Shown one piece after another: positions 8,413 to 17,608 of a DNA stretch of 51,499 nucleotides. A program made the position numbers and the translations under genes. Source of the stretch: Nevskia sp. (GTDB lineage: Bacteria > Pseudomonadota > Gammaproteobacteria > Nevskiales > Nevskiaceae). The notes beneath the pieces were generated by a model. It did no database searches. It was not told the DNA's origin and saw only the letters and a program-made list of their open reading frames with translations. Position 1 is the first letter of the stretch; each line of letters opens with the position of its first letter. The stretch is taken from NCBI RefSeq assembly GCF_023266035.1, contig NZ_JAHFRY010000012.1, positions 1 to 51,499 on the forward strand. The letters run 5' to 3'.

Positions 8413-10509
8413 ATGAATCAGTGGCTGACAGGAGCGGTGATGGCTTTGACCTTGTTCGGTAGCGGCATCACGGCCAGCACGGCGGCGGAAACGGCAGGCG
8501 ACGATCCCTACCTCTGGCTGGAAAACGTCGATGGCGATCAGGCGCTGGACTGGGTCCGCGCCCGCAATGCGGTCTCGCAGAAAGAGCTGGAAGCCTCGGC
8601 CGATTTCAAGCCGATCCACGAGCGGCTGCTGAAGATCTACGACTCGAACACGCGCATCCCGTTCGTCACCAAGATCGGCCCGCTTTACTACAACTTCTGG
8701 CGCGACGCGAAGCAGGTGCGTGGCGTCTGGCGGCGTACCAGCCTGGCCGAATATCGCAAGCCGGAACCGGCCTGGGAAACGGTGCTCGATCTCGATGCGC
8801 TGGCCGCCACCGAGCAAGAGAACTGGGTCTGGAAGGGCGCGTCCTGCGTGCATCCGGACAACGACCGCTGCCTGCTCAGTCTGTCACGCGGCGGCGGCGA
8901 TGCCGTGGTGATCCGCGAGTTCGATATCAGCAAAAAGAGCTTCGTTGCCGACGGTTTCCAGCTGCCGGAAGCGAAGTCCGACGTCGTCTGGGCCGATCGC
9001 GACCGGGTGCTCGTTGCCACCGATTTCGGTGCCGGCTCGCTGACCGACAGCGGCTATCCACGCATCGTTCGCGAATGGCAGCGCGGCACGCCGCTGGCCG
9101 ATGCGGTGCAGGTGTTCGCTGGCGCCAGGGAAGACGTCGCAAGCGGCGCCATGGTCGTCGATTCCGGCGGCCATCATCATGAGCTGATGCGCCGTGCCAC
9201 CACCTTCTACAGCGGCGAAAGCTGGCTGCGGGTCGACGGTGAATTCAAGCGTCTGGAGGTGCCGGAGGACGCCCAGGTTGGCTTGTGGCAGGACCAGCTG
9301 ACCGTCGAGCTGCGCAGCGATTGGGCGATCGGCGGCAAGACCTATCCCGGTGGTTCGCTGCTGGTCATCGGTCTCGCCGATTTCCTCGGCGGCAAGCGCG
9401 CGTTTGCCAGTCTGTACACGCCGGGGTCGCGCAAATCGCTGAGCGGCCTCGCCAAGCTGAAGTCCGCGCTGATCGTCAACGAACTCGACAACGTCCGCAG
9501 CAAGCTCTACGAGCTGAAGCAGGTCGATGGCATCTGGACGCGCACGGCAATCGACGCGCCCGCCTTTGGTGCGCTCGGGGTCTCGGCTGTCGACGATGAC
9601 GAGTCCAATGACTACTGGTTGACCATCACCGATTTCCTGACCCCGACCAGCCTGCACTACGCCGCACTCGGCAAGCCGGGCAGCGACAAGCTGAAAGCCT
9701 TGCCGAGCTACTTCGATGCCCAAGGACTGGAGATCAGCCAGCACGAGGTGAAGTCGAAGGACGGCACCAAGGTGCCGTATTTCCAGGTGTCGAAGAAGGG
9801 CCTCAAGCTCGACGGCAACAATCCCACGCTGCTCTACGGCTATGGCGGTTTCGAAGTGTCGATGCAGCCGGGCTACAGCGCCGGCATGGGCGCGGCCTGG
9901 CTGGAGCGCGGCGGCGTCTATGTGCTGGCCAATATCCGCGGCGGCGGCGAGTTTGGCCCGGCTTGGCATCAGGCGGCGCTGAAGGCGAACCGCCAGCGTG
10001 CTTACGACGATTTCATCGCCATCGCCGAAGACCTGAGCAAGCGCAGGCTGACCAGCCCCAGGCATCTCGGCATCCAGGGCGGTTCCAACGGCGGCCTGCT
10101 GATGGGCGTGATGCTGACTCAGCGTCCGGACCTGTTCGGCGCCGTGGTCTGCCAGGTGCCGCTGCTCGACATGCGCCGCTACAACCAGCTGCTCGCCGGT
10201 GCGTCGTGGATGGGCGAATACGGCAATCCGGACATTCCCGAGGAATGGGCCTGGATCTCGAAATACTCGCCGTACCAGAACCTCAAGAAGGACGCGAAGT
10301 ACCCGAGAGTGCTGTTCACCACCTCGACCCGCGACGACCGCGTACACCCCGGCCACGCCCGCAAGATGGCCGCTCGCATGGCCGAGCAGGGCCATGATTT
10401 CCTGTACTACGAAAACATCGAAGGCGGCCACGGCGGCGCGGCGAACAACCAGCAGCAGGCCTACATGAATGCGCTGGCCTACACCTTCTTCTGGAAGCAG
10501 CTGCGCTAG
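8413..10509 (+). CDS. Prolyl oligopeptidase-family serine peptidase (S9A)
   Basis: A 698-residue peptidase with an N-terminal signal peptide (about residues 1-25, ending in an Ala-rich stretch), so probably periplasmic. A beta-propeller fills roughly 50-440 and gates the active site. The C-terminal hydrolase domain has Ser558 in GGSNGG, Asp642 in TRDDRV and His673 in EGGHGG. The family cleaves short peptides after proline, but relatives may have other specificities. Length is normal for S9A. It ends in a strong inverted repeat shared with the convergent CSLREA gene. Confidence 0.92.
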   Translation: MNQWLTGAVMALTLFGSGITASTAAETAGDDPYLWLENVDGDQALDWVRARNAVSQKELEASADFKPIHERLLKIYDSNTRIPFVTKIGPLYYNFWRDAKQVRGVWRRTSLAEYRKPEPAWETVLDLDALAATEQENWVWKGASCVHPDNDRCLLSLSRGGGDAVVIREFDISKKSFVADGFQLPEAKSDVVWADRDRVLVATDFGAGSLTDSGYPRIVREWQRGTPLADAVQVFAGAREDVASGAMVVDSGGHHHELMRRATTFYSGESWLRVDGEFKRLEVPEDAQVGLWQDQLTVELRSDWAIGGKTYPGGSLLVIGLADFLGGKRAFASLYTPGSRKSLSGLAKLKSALIVNELDNVRSKLYELKQVDGIWTRTAIDAPAFGALGVSAVDDDESNDYWLTITDFLTPTSLHYAALGKPGSDKLKALPSYFDAQGLEISQHEVKSKDGTKVPYFQVSKKGLKLDGNNPTLLYGYGGFEVSMQPGYSAGMGAAWLERGGVYVLANIRGGGEFGPAWHQAALKANRQRAYDDFIAIAEDLSKRRLTSPRHLGIQGGSNGGLLMGVMLTQRPDLFGAVVCQVPLLDMRRYNQLLAGASWMGEYGNPDIPEEWAWISKYSPYQNLKKDAKYPRVLFTTSTRDDRVHPGHARKMAARMAEQGHDFLYYENIEGGHGGAANNQQQAYMNALAYTFFWKQLR

Positions 10510-10511
10510 CG

Positions 10512-10562
10512 GCCAACGTGACGAGACCGGGCTGGCACTGTGGCCGTCCCGGTCTCGTTGGC
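10512..10562. terminator. Bidirectional hairpin between convergent genes
   Basis: The arms CGAGACCGGG (10522-10531) and CCCGGTCTCG (10548-10557) are perfectly complementary, and GCCAA/TTGGC extends the stem past a 5-nt bulge on the 5' side. It sits exactly between the stop codons of the peptidase gene and the convergent CSLREA gene. There is no good T-run on either side, so it could end transcription in both directions or only protect the 3' ends. Confidence 0.5.
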
Positions 10563-10563
10563 G

Positions 10564-11907
10564 CTATTGAAGTAGCTCGTAGGCGCCAATATCGCAGCGC
10601 AGACCACGACGGCCGTCATCGTTCGGTGGGCGGCGTGCGCCGCGCTGGTCGACGGCTGCGCAGGCGTCGGTTGCTGACGACGGATCGATCGCATCGACGA
10701 GCAAGCTGCCGCGGCGCGGCTTATGGGTGGCGGTCACGCCGCCGCCGAGACGCAGGGGTTCGATCAGTGTTCCGATCGAGTTGCTGTCGATCTGATATTG
10801 CCCCGGACAGAAATAGTTCGAGAGACTGACGATGGTGTTCTGCGACGTATAGCTGCCGTCGTTCACGCAATCGGTGTTCGAGACTTCAGGCGGAATATCC
10901 AGATCGTACGGCGGTTCATCTTCATCAGGCGGTTCCCGCATCAAATGAGCGGAAAGATTGCCGGACATCAACGATCCATACAGCGAAACTGTTCCTGAGT
11001 TGTACAGGCCTCCGCCGATGTTGTTGGTGATGGTGACGAACGACAGGTTCATGGTGCCGAAGTTGGCCACGGCACCAACAAGGTCGAAGGCAAAATCTTC
11101 AGCGATCTTGTTGAAGTTTCCAGAGATGGTTGAACTGCTGGCCTCCAACACGCCTACGTTGTAAATGGCAAAGCCGCCGGAGTACTGACTAGCGCTGTTG
11201 CTAGAAAACAGCGATTGCTCGATGTAGGCGCTGCCCGCGTTGTATAGGCCGCCACCGGATCTGCTTCCGTTGGCGCGGACTTCGCTGCGCCGCAGGAACA
11301 GCGTTCCGGAGTTGAACAGTCCTCCGCCTGAGCTTGAAGAATTGACATTCTCGATCAGGCAGTTCTCCAGTGTCATCGTGCCTTGGTTGGCGATGCCACC
11401 ACCGCGTGTTGCATTCGAGATCAAAAAATCTGCAGTAATTCTAGTGTTGCGCAGCATCGCCGTGCCGGCATTGAGAATGTTGCCGCCGCCGTTCGGGGCA
11501 CTTGAATTGGCTCCTTTTGTAATCGTCAGGCTCGTGGCTCTGAAACTGGCGCCAGAAAGAATCTCCAACACGCGGTCACGGTAGCCGCCGTCGATGATCG
11601 TGGTGTCGCGAGCGGCTCCGGCAATGTCGAGTGCGCCGCCGACGTCGAGATCGCCCACCGAGTTGTCCTGCTCGTCGCCCACGCCGGCAGTGCCCAAGCT
11701 CAGTACATACCGGCCTGCCGGCAAGCGGATCAGATCGGCACCGGGATGCAGGTTCGCGGCCTGTACTGCTTCGCGTAGCGAACAATCGCTGTTGCAGACA
11801 CCGTCGAAAGTATCGTCGGTCTTGGTCACCGTGTAAGTCGCTGCCATGGCTGGCATGACCGCTGTGCAGGCGAGCATCGCCAGCGCTGTTCTGAGTAAAG
11901 TCGTCAT
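10564..11907 (-). CDS. CSLREA-domain beta-helix surface protein
   Basis: A 447-residue exported protein. Residues 1-22 are a signal peptide ending AMA. The motif CSLREA is at 42-47, preceded by Cys38, and defines a family of secreted proteins in which this N-terminal segment precedes a right-handed parallel beta-helix. The rest is full of short Gly/Asn/Ser turns (such as NGGGNILNAGT and GGGIANQGT) spaced like beta-helix coils of about 20-25 residues. The C-terminal part ends in DIGAYELLQ, typical of these proteins. The role is probably adhesion or polysaccharide binding. The middle of the gene is visibly AT-richer than its neighbours, which may be a sign of transfer or relaxed codon choice. 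Confidence 0.82.
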   Translation of the reverse strand: MTTLLRTALAMLACTAVMPAMAATYTVTKTDDTFDGVCNSDCSLREAVQAANLHPGADLIRLPAGRYVLSLGTAGVGDEQDNSVGDLDVGGALDIAGAARDTTIIDGGYRDRVLEILSGASFRATSLTITKGANSSAPNGGGNILNAGTAMLRNTRITADFLISNATRGGGIANQGTMTLENCLIENVNSSSSGGGLFNSGTLFLRRSEVRANGSRSGGGLYNAGSAYIEQSLFSSNSASQYSGGFAIYNVGVLEASSSTISGNFNKIAEDFAFDLVGAVANFGTMNLSFVTITNNIGGGLYNSGTVSLYGSLMSGNLSAHLMREPPDEDEPPYDLDIPPEVSNTDCVNDGSYTSQNTIVSLSNYFCPGQYQIDSNSIGTLIEPLRLGGGVTATHKPRRGSLLVDAIDPSSATDACAAVDQRGARRPPNDDGRRGLRCDIGAYELLQ

Positions 11908-11938
11908 TGGTTTGTCTCCCCGAGTGTTTGTCTGTGCC

Positions 11939-11965
11939 TCCCGATCGGGATGGCACGGAATTCCG
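11939..11965. promoter_or_regulatory. Two adjacent perfect palindromes upstream of the CSLREA gene
   Basis: TCCCGATCGGGA (11939-11950) and CGGAATTCCG (11956-11965) are perfect palindromes whose centres are 16 bp apart. They lie 32-58 bp upstream of the CSLREA start, inside the 275-bp divergent region shared with the lipoprotein hydrolase gene. Paired dyads like this can be repressor operators; no regulator is recognisable next to them. Confidence 0.3.
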
Positions 11966-12182
11966 CCGCTGCGATCTACCTCCGCAGTTTTCTAGTAATC
12001 GCGATCGTGACATCGCTGGAAACAAGCTCGCATGAGTGCTTGCGCGAATTCAAGCGCTCCAGGGGTGGTCGATAAATGCTGGTGGTGGTCTGCCGGCGGT
12101 CTGACGGAATGGCCCGCATCGTTGGCGGCGAATTCCCTAAACTCCGCAGCACAACCAGAAAAATTCGATCGAGGAGCGAGTC

Positions 12183-14126
12183 ATGAACAAGTTGATGCGG
12201 GCGCTGTTGCCAGGCCTGTTGCTGTTGCTGTCCGCCTGCAACAGCAAGAGTTCGTCGGCGACCGATCCTGTCGACCCCGGCACTCCGCCGCCGGTGGTCG
12301 CGTGCAGCAATCCGCTGCCGGCCGGGGCCTTCGACCGTTCTCTGGTCGTCAACAGCCCGTCGGATTCCGATCCTTCGACCCACCCGACGCCGACCTCGAC
12401 GATTTACTTCACCGTGCTGCTGCCCGAGCGCTGCCCGGGCGCCGGTTATCCGCTGGTGCTGCACAGCCACGGCTACGGCGGCAAGCGGCTGCGCACCCTG
12501 GCGGCGACCGGCAGCCTGCCGACCGGTGACCCGCACTTCCCGTCGATCGACGCGCTGACCCAGGCCTTGCCGCGCCATGGCTATGCGGTGATCAGTGTCG
12601 ATCAGCGCGGTCACGGCGAATCCGCTGCCAACACCAAGGCGCGGATCATCGATCCGGCGCTGGAAATCCAGGATCTGCGGCGCATCCTCGACTGGGCTTA
12701 CGACAACGCCGCGGCCTACAACTTCCAGACCGAGACCGGCACCGGTATCGACCGCGATCTGAAGGTCGGCACCATCGGCTACAGCTATGGTGGCGGCTAC
12801 CAGATGACGCTTGCCGCGCTCGATCCGCGCATCGACACCATCGTGCCGAACGGCACCTGGAACAATCTGCTGTACAGCCTGCTGCCCGGTGATGGCGTGA
12901 AGCTGGGCTTCGATGGCCTGCTGTGTCTGCTCGGCGCCACCGGTGGTGTCGAGAACACGCCGATCGTCGCGGCTTTGTGCAATCAGGTGGGCGTGCAGAA
13001 CCTGTTCGCGTCGACGGTGCGTACCCGCGACGATCTGGTTGCCGCCCTCGGCCGGCCGTTGACGCAGCCGCGGACGATCGAGGAGGCCGAGGTCAATCCG
13101 TTCTTCTACAGCCACAGCACGCGCTACTTCGAGACTCAGCAGGCGGCTGGCCAGCCCTGGGGTTTCGGTGAAACGAGTGCAACCTTGCGGCGGGTGCCGG
13201 CGCTGTTCCTGCAGGGCAATCGCGACGTGTTGTTCAACCTCACCGAAGCCAAGCGCAACGCCGACTACTTCGCGGCGACGGGCGCCGATGTGCGCCTGCT
13301 GTCGACCGAAGGCGGGCATATGAATCCGCTCGCCAACCAGATTGAAGGCACCGCCAACTGCGGCACGGTGATCGGCCTCGACAGCATCCTCGCCTGGTAC
13401 GACCGCTGGCTGAAGGGCGTCGACTCCGCCGCCTTCGACGGCATTCCGAAAGTCTGCATTTCGGTGGCGGATACGGTCGCCGGCCAGCCCGGTGGCACGC
13501 CCGCAGGCTTGGCGCTCGATGCCATGCCGGTCGGCTCGCAGACCGGTGCCGGCGGCGTGCCGGCGCGACTGGAAACGGCGACGGTCAACGTTGGCGCGGT
13601 GCTGTCCAGCGCACCGACCTTCGTGCCGGTGACCACGATCGCAGGCAGCGGCCGAGTGCTGGCCGGCGTGCCTCGTATGAGTTCGATCAGCGTCGTCGGT
13701 GGGCCCAACGTGCTGCCGCGTGCAGCTATCGCCCTGGTCGGTGTCGGCATCCGTCGCAATGGTTCGCTGATCCTCGTCGATGATCAGATCACGCCATTCG
13801 TCGAAGGCCTGCACACCTTCAATCGTGGCCACCAGAACAGCATCATCGAGCTGCCGGCGATCGGTGAGCAGTTGCTGGATGGTGACGAGGTTGGCCTGCT
13901 GTTCTACGAGCAGCAGGTGCAGTACGCAGCGATCCTCAGCGCAACCAGCGCCCCGAACCTGACCAATGTCGTCAATGTGGCGCTGGGCACTACGCTGCCG
14001 GCGTTCGGTTCATCGCTGGACGGCAGCCTGCTCTCCGCGCCGAACCCCTATGACGCCGTGGCGACCGGCATCGAACTGCCGATCCTGATTCCGGCCGAGT
14101 ATCCGGGCGCGTCGCTGCGCCGCTGA
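12183..14126 (+). CDS. Lipoprotein alpha/beta hydrolase with C-terminal domain
   Basis: A 647-residue predicted lipoprotein: the signal peptide has the lipobox LLSAC with lipidated Cys20, and a Ser/Pro-rich tether follows. The hydrolase domain (about 60-430) carries Ser201 in GYSYGG, Asp348 in NRDVLF and His379 in EGGHMNP. The remaining 200 residues form a beta-rich C-terminal domain resembling the jelly-roll part of X-Pro dipeptidyl-peptidase/CocE-type hydrolases, although the match is loose. Substrate unknown. A good Shine-Dalgarno (GAGGAGCGAG) precedes the ATG. The gene is followed by a strong hairpin before the kinase gene, so the two are probably separate transcription units. Confidence 0.78.
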   Translation: MNKLMRALLPGLLLLLSACNSKSSSATDPVDPGTPPPVVACSNPLPAGAFDRSLVVNSPSDSDPSTHPTPTSTIYFTVLLPERCPGAGYPLVLHSHGYGGKRLRTLAATGSLPTGDPHFPSIDALTQALPRHGYAVISVDQRGHGESAANTKARIIDPALEIQDLRRILDWAYDNAAAYNFQTETGTGIDRDLKVGTIGYSYGGGYQMTLAALDPRIDTIVPNGTWNNLLYSLLPGDGVKLGFDGLLCLLGATGGVENTPIVAALCNQVGVQNLFASTVRTRDDLVAALGRPLTQPRTIEEAEVNPFFYSHSTRYFETQQAAGQPWGFGETSATLRRVPALFLQGNRDVLFNLTEAKRNADYFAATGADVRLLSTEGGHMNPLANQIEGTANCGTVIGLDSILAWYDRWLKGVDSAAFDGIPKVCISVADTVAGQPGGTPAGLALDAMPVGSQTGAGGVPARLETATVNVGAVLSSAPTFVPVTTIAGSGRVLAGVPRMSSISVVGGPNVLPRAAIALVGVGIRRNGSLILVDDQITPFVEGLHTFNRGHQNSIIELPAIGEQLLDGDEVGLLFYEQQVQYAAILSATSAPNLTNVVNVALGTTLPAFGSSLDGSLLSAPNPYDAVATGIELPILIPAEYPGASLRR

Positions 14127-14139
14127 AACTGCCGCTGAT

Positions 14140-14168
14140 ACCGCGCTGACATCATGTGTCAGCGCGGT
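14140..14168 (+). terminator. 12-bp perfect hairpin, terminator-like without T-run
   Basis: ACCGCGCTGACA (14140-14151) and TGTCAGCGCGGT (14157-14168) are perfect complements around a 5-nt loop. It begins 13 bp behind the hydrolase stop. No T-run follows, and the flanks repeat the words CTGATACC and GACATCA on both sides, so it could equally be an operator for the kinase gene 57 bp downstream. Confidence 0.45.
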
Positions 14169-14224
14169 GACATCAGACTGATACCGGCGCTGCGTACGCT
14201 GGGCGGATAGAAGCAAGTGCTGTG

Positions 14225-17200
14225 ATGAACCCGGACCGAAGCGTTGCGATGACCGATGCCGAACCACCGTTCTCCGCTGAAACGCCAGCAGACGCAGACC
14301 TCAGCCGGCTGAGTGCGGCGGTGGGCGACGGGCATCAGGCCAATCTGGCCGATTGGGCCGATCTCGCCGAATCGCTGCCCGGCGCGGTGTTCCAGCTCAG
14401 CATGGATCGTGATCGGCGCATCCGCTATCACTACGTCAGCAGCCGGGTTCGCGAGGTGCTGGGGATCGAGTCTCAAGCGGTACTCGACGATCCCATGCTT
14501 CCGCCGAGCCTGGTGCTGCAGGAAGATTCGGCGCCGCTTTACCAGGCTTATGTGCAGTCGGCGGTCGACGTGAAGCCGTTCTCGGTCGATGTCCGCATCG
14601 TCCGGCCTGATGGCGTGCAGCGCTGGATGCGCACTTCGGCCACGCCGCGCAAGACCGACTACGGTTTTCTCTGGAACGGCTGGTGGAACGATGTCACCGA
14701 CGAGATCGAAAGCCGCGAACGATTGATCGCCACCGAACGCTCGCTGCGCGATGTCGCCGAGCGCGCCGAGCGGCAGCTGCGCACGATCACCGATTCGCTG
14801 CCCGGCGTGGTCTACCAGTACCGCATGGCGCCGACCGAAGTCGGCCGCTACACGATGATCAGCGATCAGGGCGCCGCCCTGTTCGGCAAGACCCGCGACG
14901 AGGTGCTGAACAATCCGATGAGCTTGATCGGCCTGGTCAGCGGCGCGGACCGGGCGAAGCTGGTCGGCGGTTTCATGCTCGGTGCCAAGGAGCAGCGCAA
15001 CATCGAAGTCACCTATCGCTCGAAGGTGGCGGGCGATCGCGAAGCCTGGCTGCGCACCTTCGCCAAGCCGGTGCCGCAGGACGATGGCTCGGTCGCCTGG
15101 AGCGGCTTCACGCTCGATGTCAGCGCCGAAGTTGCCACCCGGCAGAAACTGGAAGCCACCGAGCAGCGCCTGAGCGAGATCGTCAAGGCGGTGCCGGGGC
15201 TGGTCTATCGCTTCCGGGCCTTCGGCGACAACCAGTTTGAAACCACCTTCGTCAGCGAAGGTATCCGCGAACTGGCCGGCATCGAACCGTCCAGCGATCC
15301 TGTGCGGCTCAACGCCCAGATCATCCAGGCGATCATGCCGGACGACCTGGTTGCGATGCTGGCGGCGACGGCAGAGTCGATCAAGACCCAGACCGAGATG
15401 CGCCGCGATTTCCGGATCCGCCACCTGAAGACCGGCGAACTGCGCTGGCTGCGCACCATCGGCATGCCGCGTCGCCAGGCTGACGGCAGTACCGCGTTCA
15501 CCGGCGTCTGGCAGGACATCAGCCACGCCAAGGCGCTGGAACTGGAATTGACCGCGGCGACCGAAGCGGCACAGGCCGCGAGCCGCGCCAAGAGCGAGTT
15601 TCTGGCCAACATGAGTCACGAGATCCGCACGCCGATGAATGCGATTCTCGGCTTGTCGCAGCTTGGCAATCGCTCGCGCGATCTGCCGCAGGCGCGCGAT
15701 TATCTGGCCAAGATCCACAGCTCGGCGCGATCGCTGTTGCAGTTGCTCAACGACGTGCTCGATGTCTCGAAGATCGAAGCCGGCAAGCTATCGCTCGAAG
15801 CGACACCGTTCCAGCTGCATGCGGTGCTCGAAAACCTGTCCGGCATGCTCAGCGTGCATGCCGCGCAGAAAGGCCTGGAGCTGTCGTTCGATATCGACGC
15901 CAGTGCGCCCGATGCGCTGATCGGTGATCCGTTCAGGCTCGGCCAGATTCTCGCCAACCTCACCGGCAACGCGATCAAGTTCACCGATGCTGGCGACGTC
16001 GTGGTGCGAGTCGGCGTGGTCGAACGCAGCGAGCACGAGGTGCGGCTCGGCTTTGCCGTCGAGGACAGCGGCATCGGCATGAGCCAGGACGAGATCAGCC
16101 GACTGTTCCGGGCGTTCTCGCAGGCTGATTCCTCGACCACGCGCCGCTACGGCGGCACCGGGCTGGGGCTGACGATCTGCAAGCGTCTGGTCGAGATGAT
16201 GGAGGGCGACATCAGCATCGACAGCCAGCCGGGGCAGGGCAGCTGTTTCCGCTTCACGGTGCGCTTCGGAGTCGCCGCCACGCCGGCGGCGCGCGTCGTG
16301 CCGGAAGCATTGCGCGATCTGCGTGTGCTGGTGGTCGATGACAACCCGATTGCGAGTGAAATTCTTGACAGCCATCTCACGGACTTCGGCTTCCGCGTCA
16401 CCGTTGCCGGCGATGGGATCGAAGCGGTGGCGCGGGTCCGGGGTTCGCGCCACGATCCCTTCGGCCTGGTGCTGATGGACTGGCAGATGCCGCAGATCGA
16501 TGGCATCGAAGCGGCGCGACGGATTCGCGCCCTCGGCCCGCCGCAACCGCCGCTGATCATCATGGTCACCGCGTTCGGTCGCGAGGAAATCGAGCACGAG
16601 GCGCGCGACGTCGGACTCGATGGATTCCTGGTCAAGCCTGTCAACCCATCGCTGCTGCTCGATGCCATTCTCGATGCCTTCGGCAGTCCGGCGTCGTCGT
16701 CTGCGCCGGCGGTTGGCGAGGAACTGCCGCGACCGGTATCGCTGCGCGGCTTGAAGGTGCTGGTGGCCGAGGACAACGAGATCAATCAGCAGGTCGCCAG
16801 TGAACTGCTCGAAGCGGCGGGGGTCGAGGTGTGCATTGCGCCAAACGGCTGCGTTGCCGTCGAAATGGCGAGCGCCCAGCGCTTCGATGCCGTGCTGATG
16901 GATTTGCAGATGCCGCTGATGGACGGCCTAGAAGCCACCCGCCGCCTGCGCGAGATCGGCGGCGCGCTGGCGTATCTGCCGATCATCGCGATGACCGCCA
17001 ACGCGATGCCTGCGGACCGCGCGCGCTGCCTGGCCGCCGGCATGAACGACCATCTCGGCAAGCCGATCGATGTGCGCCGCCTGTATGCGCTGCTGGCGCA
17101 CTGGAGCCAGACCGGGCCGGTACTCGCGTCGGCGCCGGCAGCGCTGCCATGGGTGCCTGCAACCCCGCCGTCGAACGTCTCGGTGGCCGGCGATGATGGT

Positions 17201-17533
17201 TGCGATTTCGCCACCGCGATCGAACGTCTGGGCGGCAGCCGGGATCTGTGGACGAAGTTGGCGCGGCGCTATCTCGATACGCCGCGCGCTGCAGTGGAGA
17301 TCGAACAGGCGCTCGCCGCAGGCTTTGCCGGTGCGGCGAAACGGGCGGCCCATACGATCAAGGGTGTGGCGGCAACGCTGGGTGCCGTCGACGTCGCCGA
17401 TGTCTCGGCCCAGCTCGAGCAGGCGCTGCTGAGCGATGCCGCAGCGGACGAAATCCGGCTGCGGCTGATCGTGCTCGATCGGCTCGACGTGGGCCTTCGT
17501 AACGCCATCCGCCAGCAGCTCGACGCCGGCTGA
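14225..17533 (+). CDS. Hybrid sensor histidine kinase (3 PAS, 2 REC, Hpt)
   Basis: A soluble 1102-residue kinase with no membrane segment, so it senses something inside the cell. In order: three PAS-like sensor domains (about 47-160, 183-300, 314-435), each ending in a conserved W/G-D turn; the dimerisation/phosphoacceptor domain with His465 in MSHEIRTP; a HATPase domain with the N, G1 and G2 boxes (NLTGNAIKF, DSGIGM, GTGLGL); two receivers with phospho-Asp752 (LMDWQMP) and Asp893 (LMDLQMP); and an Hpt domain with His1043 in AAHTIKG. This is the BarA/ArcB style of multistep phosphorelay, with an extra receiver. A GTG lies directly before the chosen ATG and another ATG at 14249 is possible. 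The response regulator follows after 75 bp. Confidence 0.92.
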   Translation: MNPDRSVAMTDAEPPFSAETPADADLSRLSAAVGDGHQANLADWADLAESLPGAVFQLSMDRDRRIRYHYVSSRVREVLGIESQAVLDDPMLPPSLVLQEDSAPLYQAYVQSAVDVKPFSVDVRIVRPDGVQRWMRTSATPRKTDYGFLWNGWWNDVTDEIESRERLIATERSLRDVAERAERQLRTITDSLPGVVYQYRMAPTEVGRYTMISDQGAALFGKTRDEVLNNPMSLIGLVSGADRAKLVGGFMLGAKEQRNIEVTYRSKVAGDREAWLRTFAKPVPQDDGSVAWSGFTLDVSAEVATRQKLEATEQRLSEIVKAVPGLVYRFRAFGDNQFETTFVSEGIRELAGIEPSSDPVRLNAQIIQAIMPDDLVAMLAATAESIKTQTEMRRDFRIRHLKTGELRWLRTIGMPRRQADGSTAFTGVWQDISHAKALELELTAATEAAQAASRAKSEFLANMSHEIRTPMNAILGLSQLGNRSRDLPQARDYLAKIHSSARSLLQLLNDVLDVSKIEAGKLSLEATPFQLHAVLENLSGMLSVHAAQKGLELSFDIDASAPDALIGDPFRLGQILANLTGNAIKFTDAGDVVVRVGVVERSEHEVRLGFAVEDSGIGMSQDEISRLFRAFSQADSSTTRRYGGTGLGLTICKRLVEMMEGDISIDSQPGQGSCFRFTVRFGVAATPAARVVPEALRDLRVLVVDDNPIASEILDSHLTDFGFRVTVAGDGIEAVARVRGSRHDPFGLVLMDWQMPQIDGIEAARRIRALGPPQPPLIIMVTAFGREEIEHEARDVGLDGFLVKPVNPSLLLDAILDAFGSPASSSAPAVGEELPRPVSLRGLKVLVAEDNEINQQVASELLEAAGVEVCIAPNGCVAVEMASAQRFDAVLMDLQMPLMDGLEATRRLREIGGALAYLPIIAMTANAMPADRARCLAAGMNDHLGKPIDVRRLYALLAHWSQTGPVLASAPAALPWVPATPPSNVSVAGDDGCDFATAIERLGGSRDLWTKLARRYLDTPRAAVEIEQALAAGFAGAAKRAAHTIKGVAATLGAVDVADVSAQLEQALLSDAAADEIRLRLIVLDRLDVGLRNAIRQQLDAG

Positions 17534-17567
17534 TCCCGCCTGGAAGCAATGACACGCTAATCTCTGC

Positions 17568-17606
17568 ATGCGCAGCGCAAGCCTGCGTTCGCCCAGAGGA
17601 GCCTGA
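17568..17606 (+). other. 12-codon mini-ORF ahead of the response regulator
   Basis: An ATG at 17568 opens a 12-codon frame (MRSASLRSPRGA) that stops at TGA 17604-17606. It contains the Shine-Dalgarno of the following regulator gene and ends 2 nt before that gene's likely CTG start. It could be a translated leader that couples ribosomes onto the regulator, or the true start of the regulator if one base has been lost or gained in this read. Nothing shows that it is translated. Confidence 0.35.
17595..17601 (+). promoter_or_regulatory. Shine-Dalgarno deciding the regulator's CTG start
   Basis: AGAGGAG lies 7 nt before CTG 17609, an ideal distance. No ATG, GTG or TTG exists in the regulator frame between the in-frame TAA at 17558-17560 and codon 17696, which would already be inside the receiver domain. 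Confidence 0.5.
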
Positions 17607-17608
17607 CC

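Noticed and set aside
11000-11600. Repeated Gly/Asn-rich coding units as a CRISPR-like array
   Set aside because: The units are degenerate beta-helix coils within one open frame, with no constant DNA repeat or spacer length.
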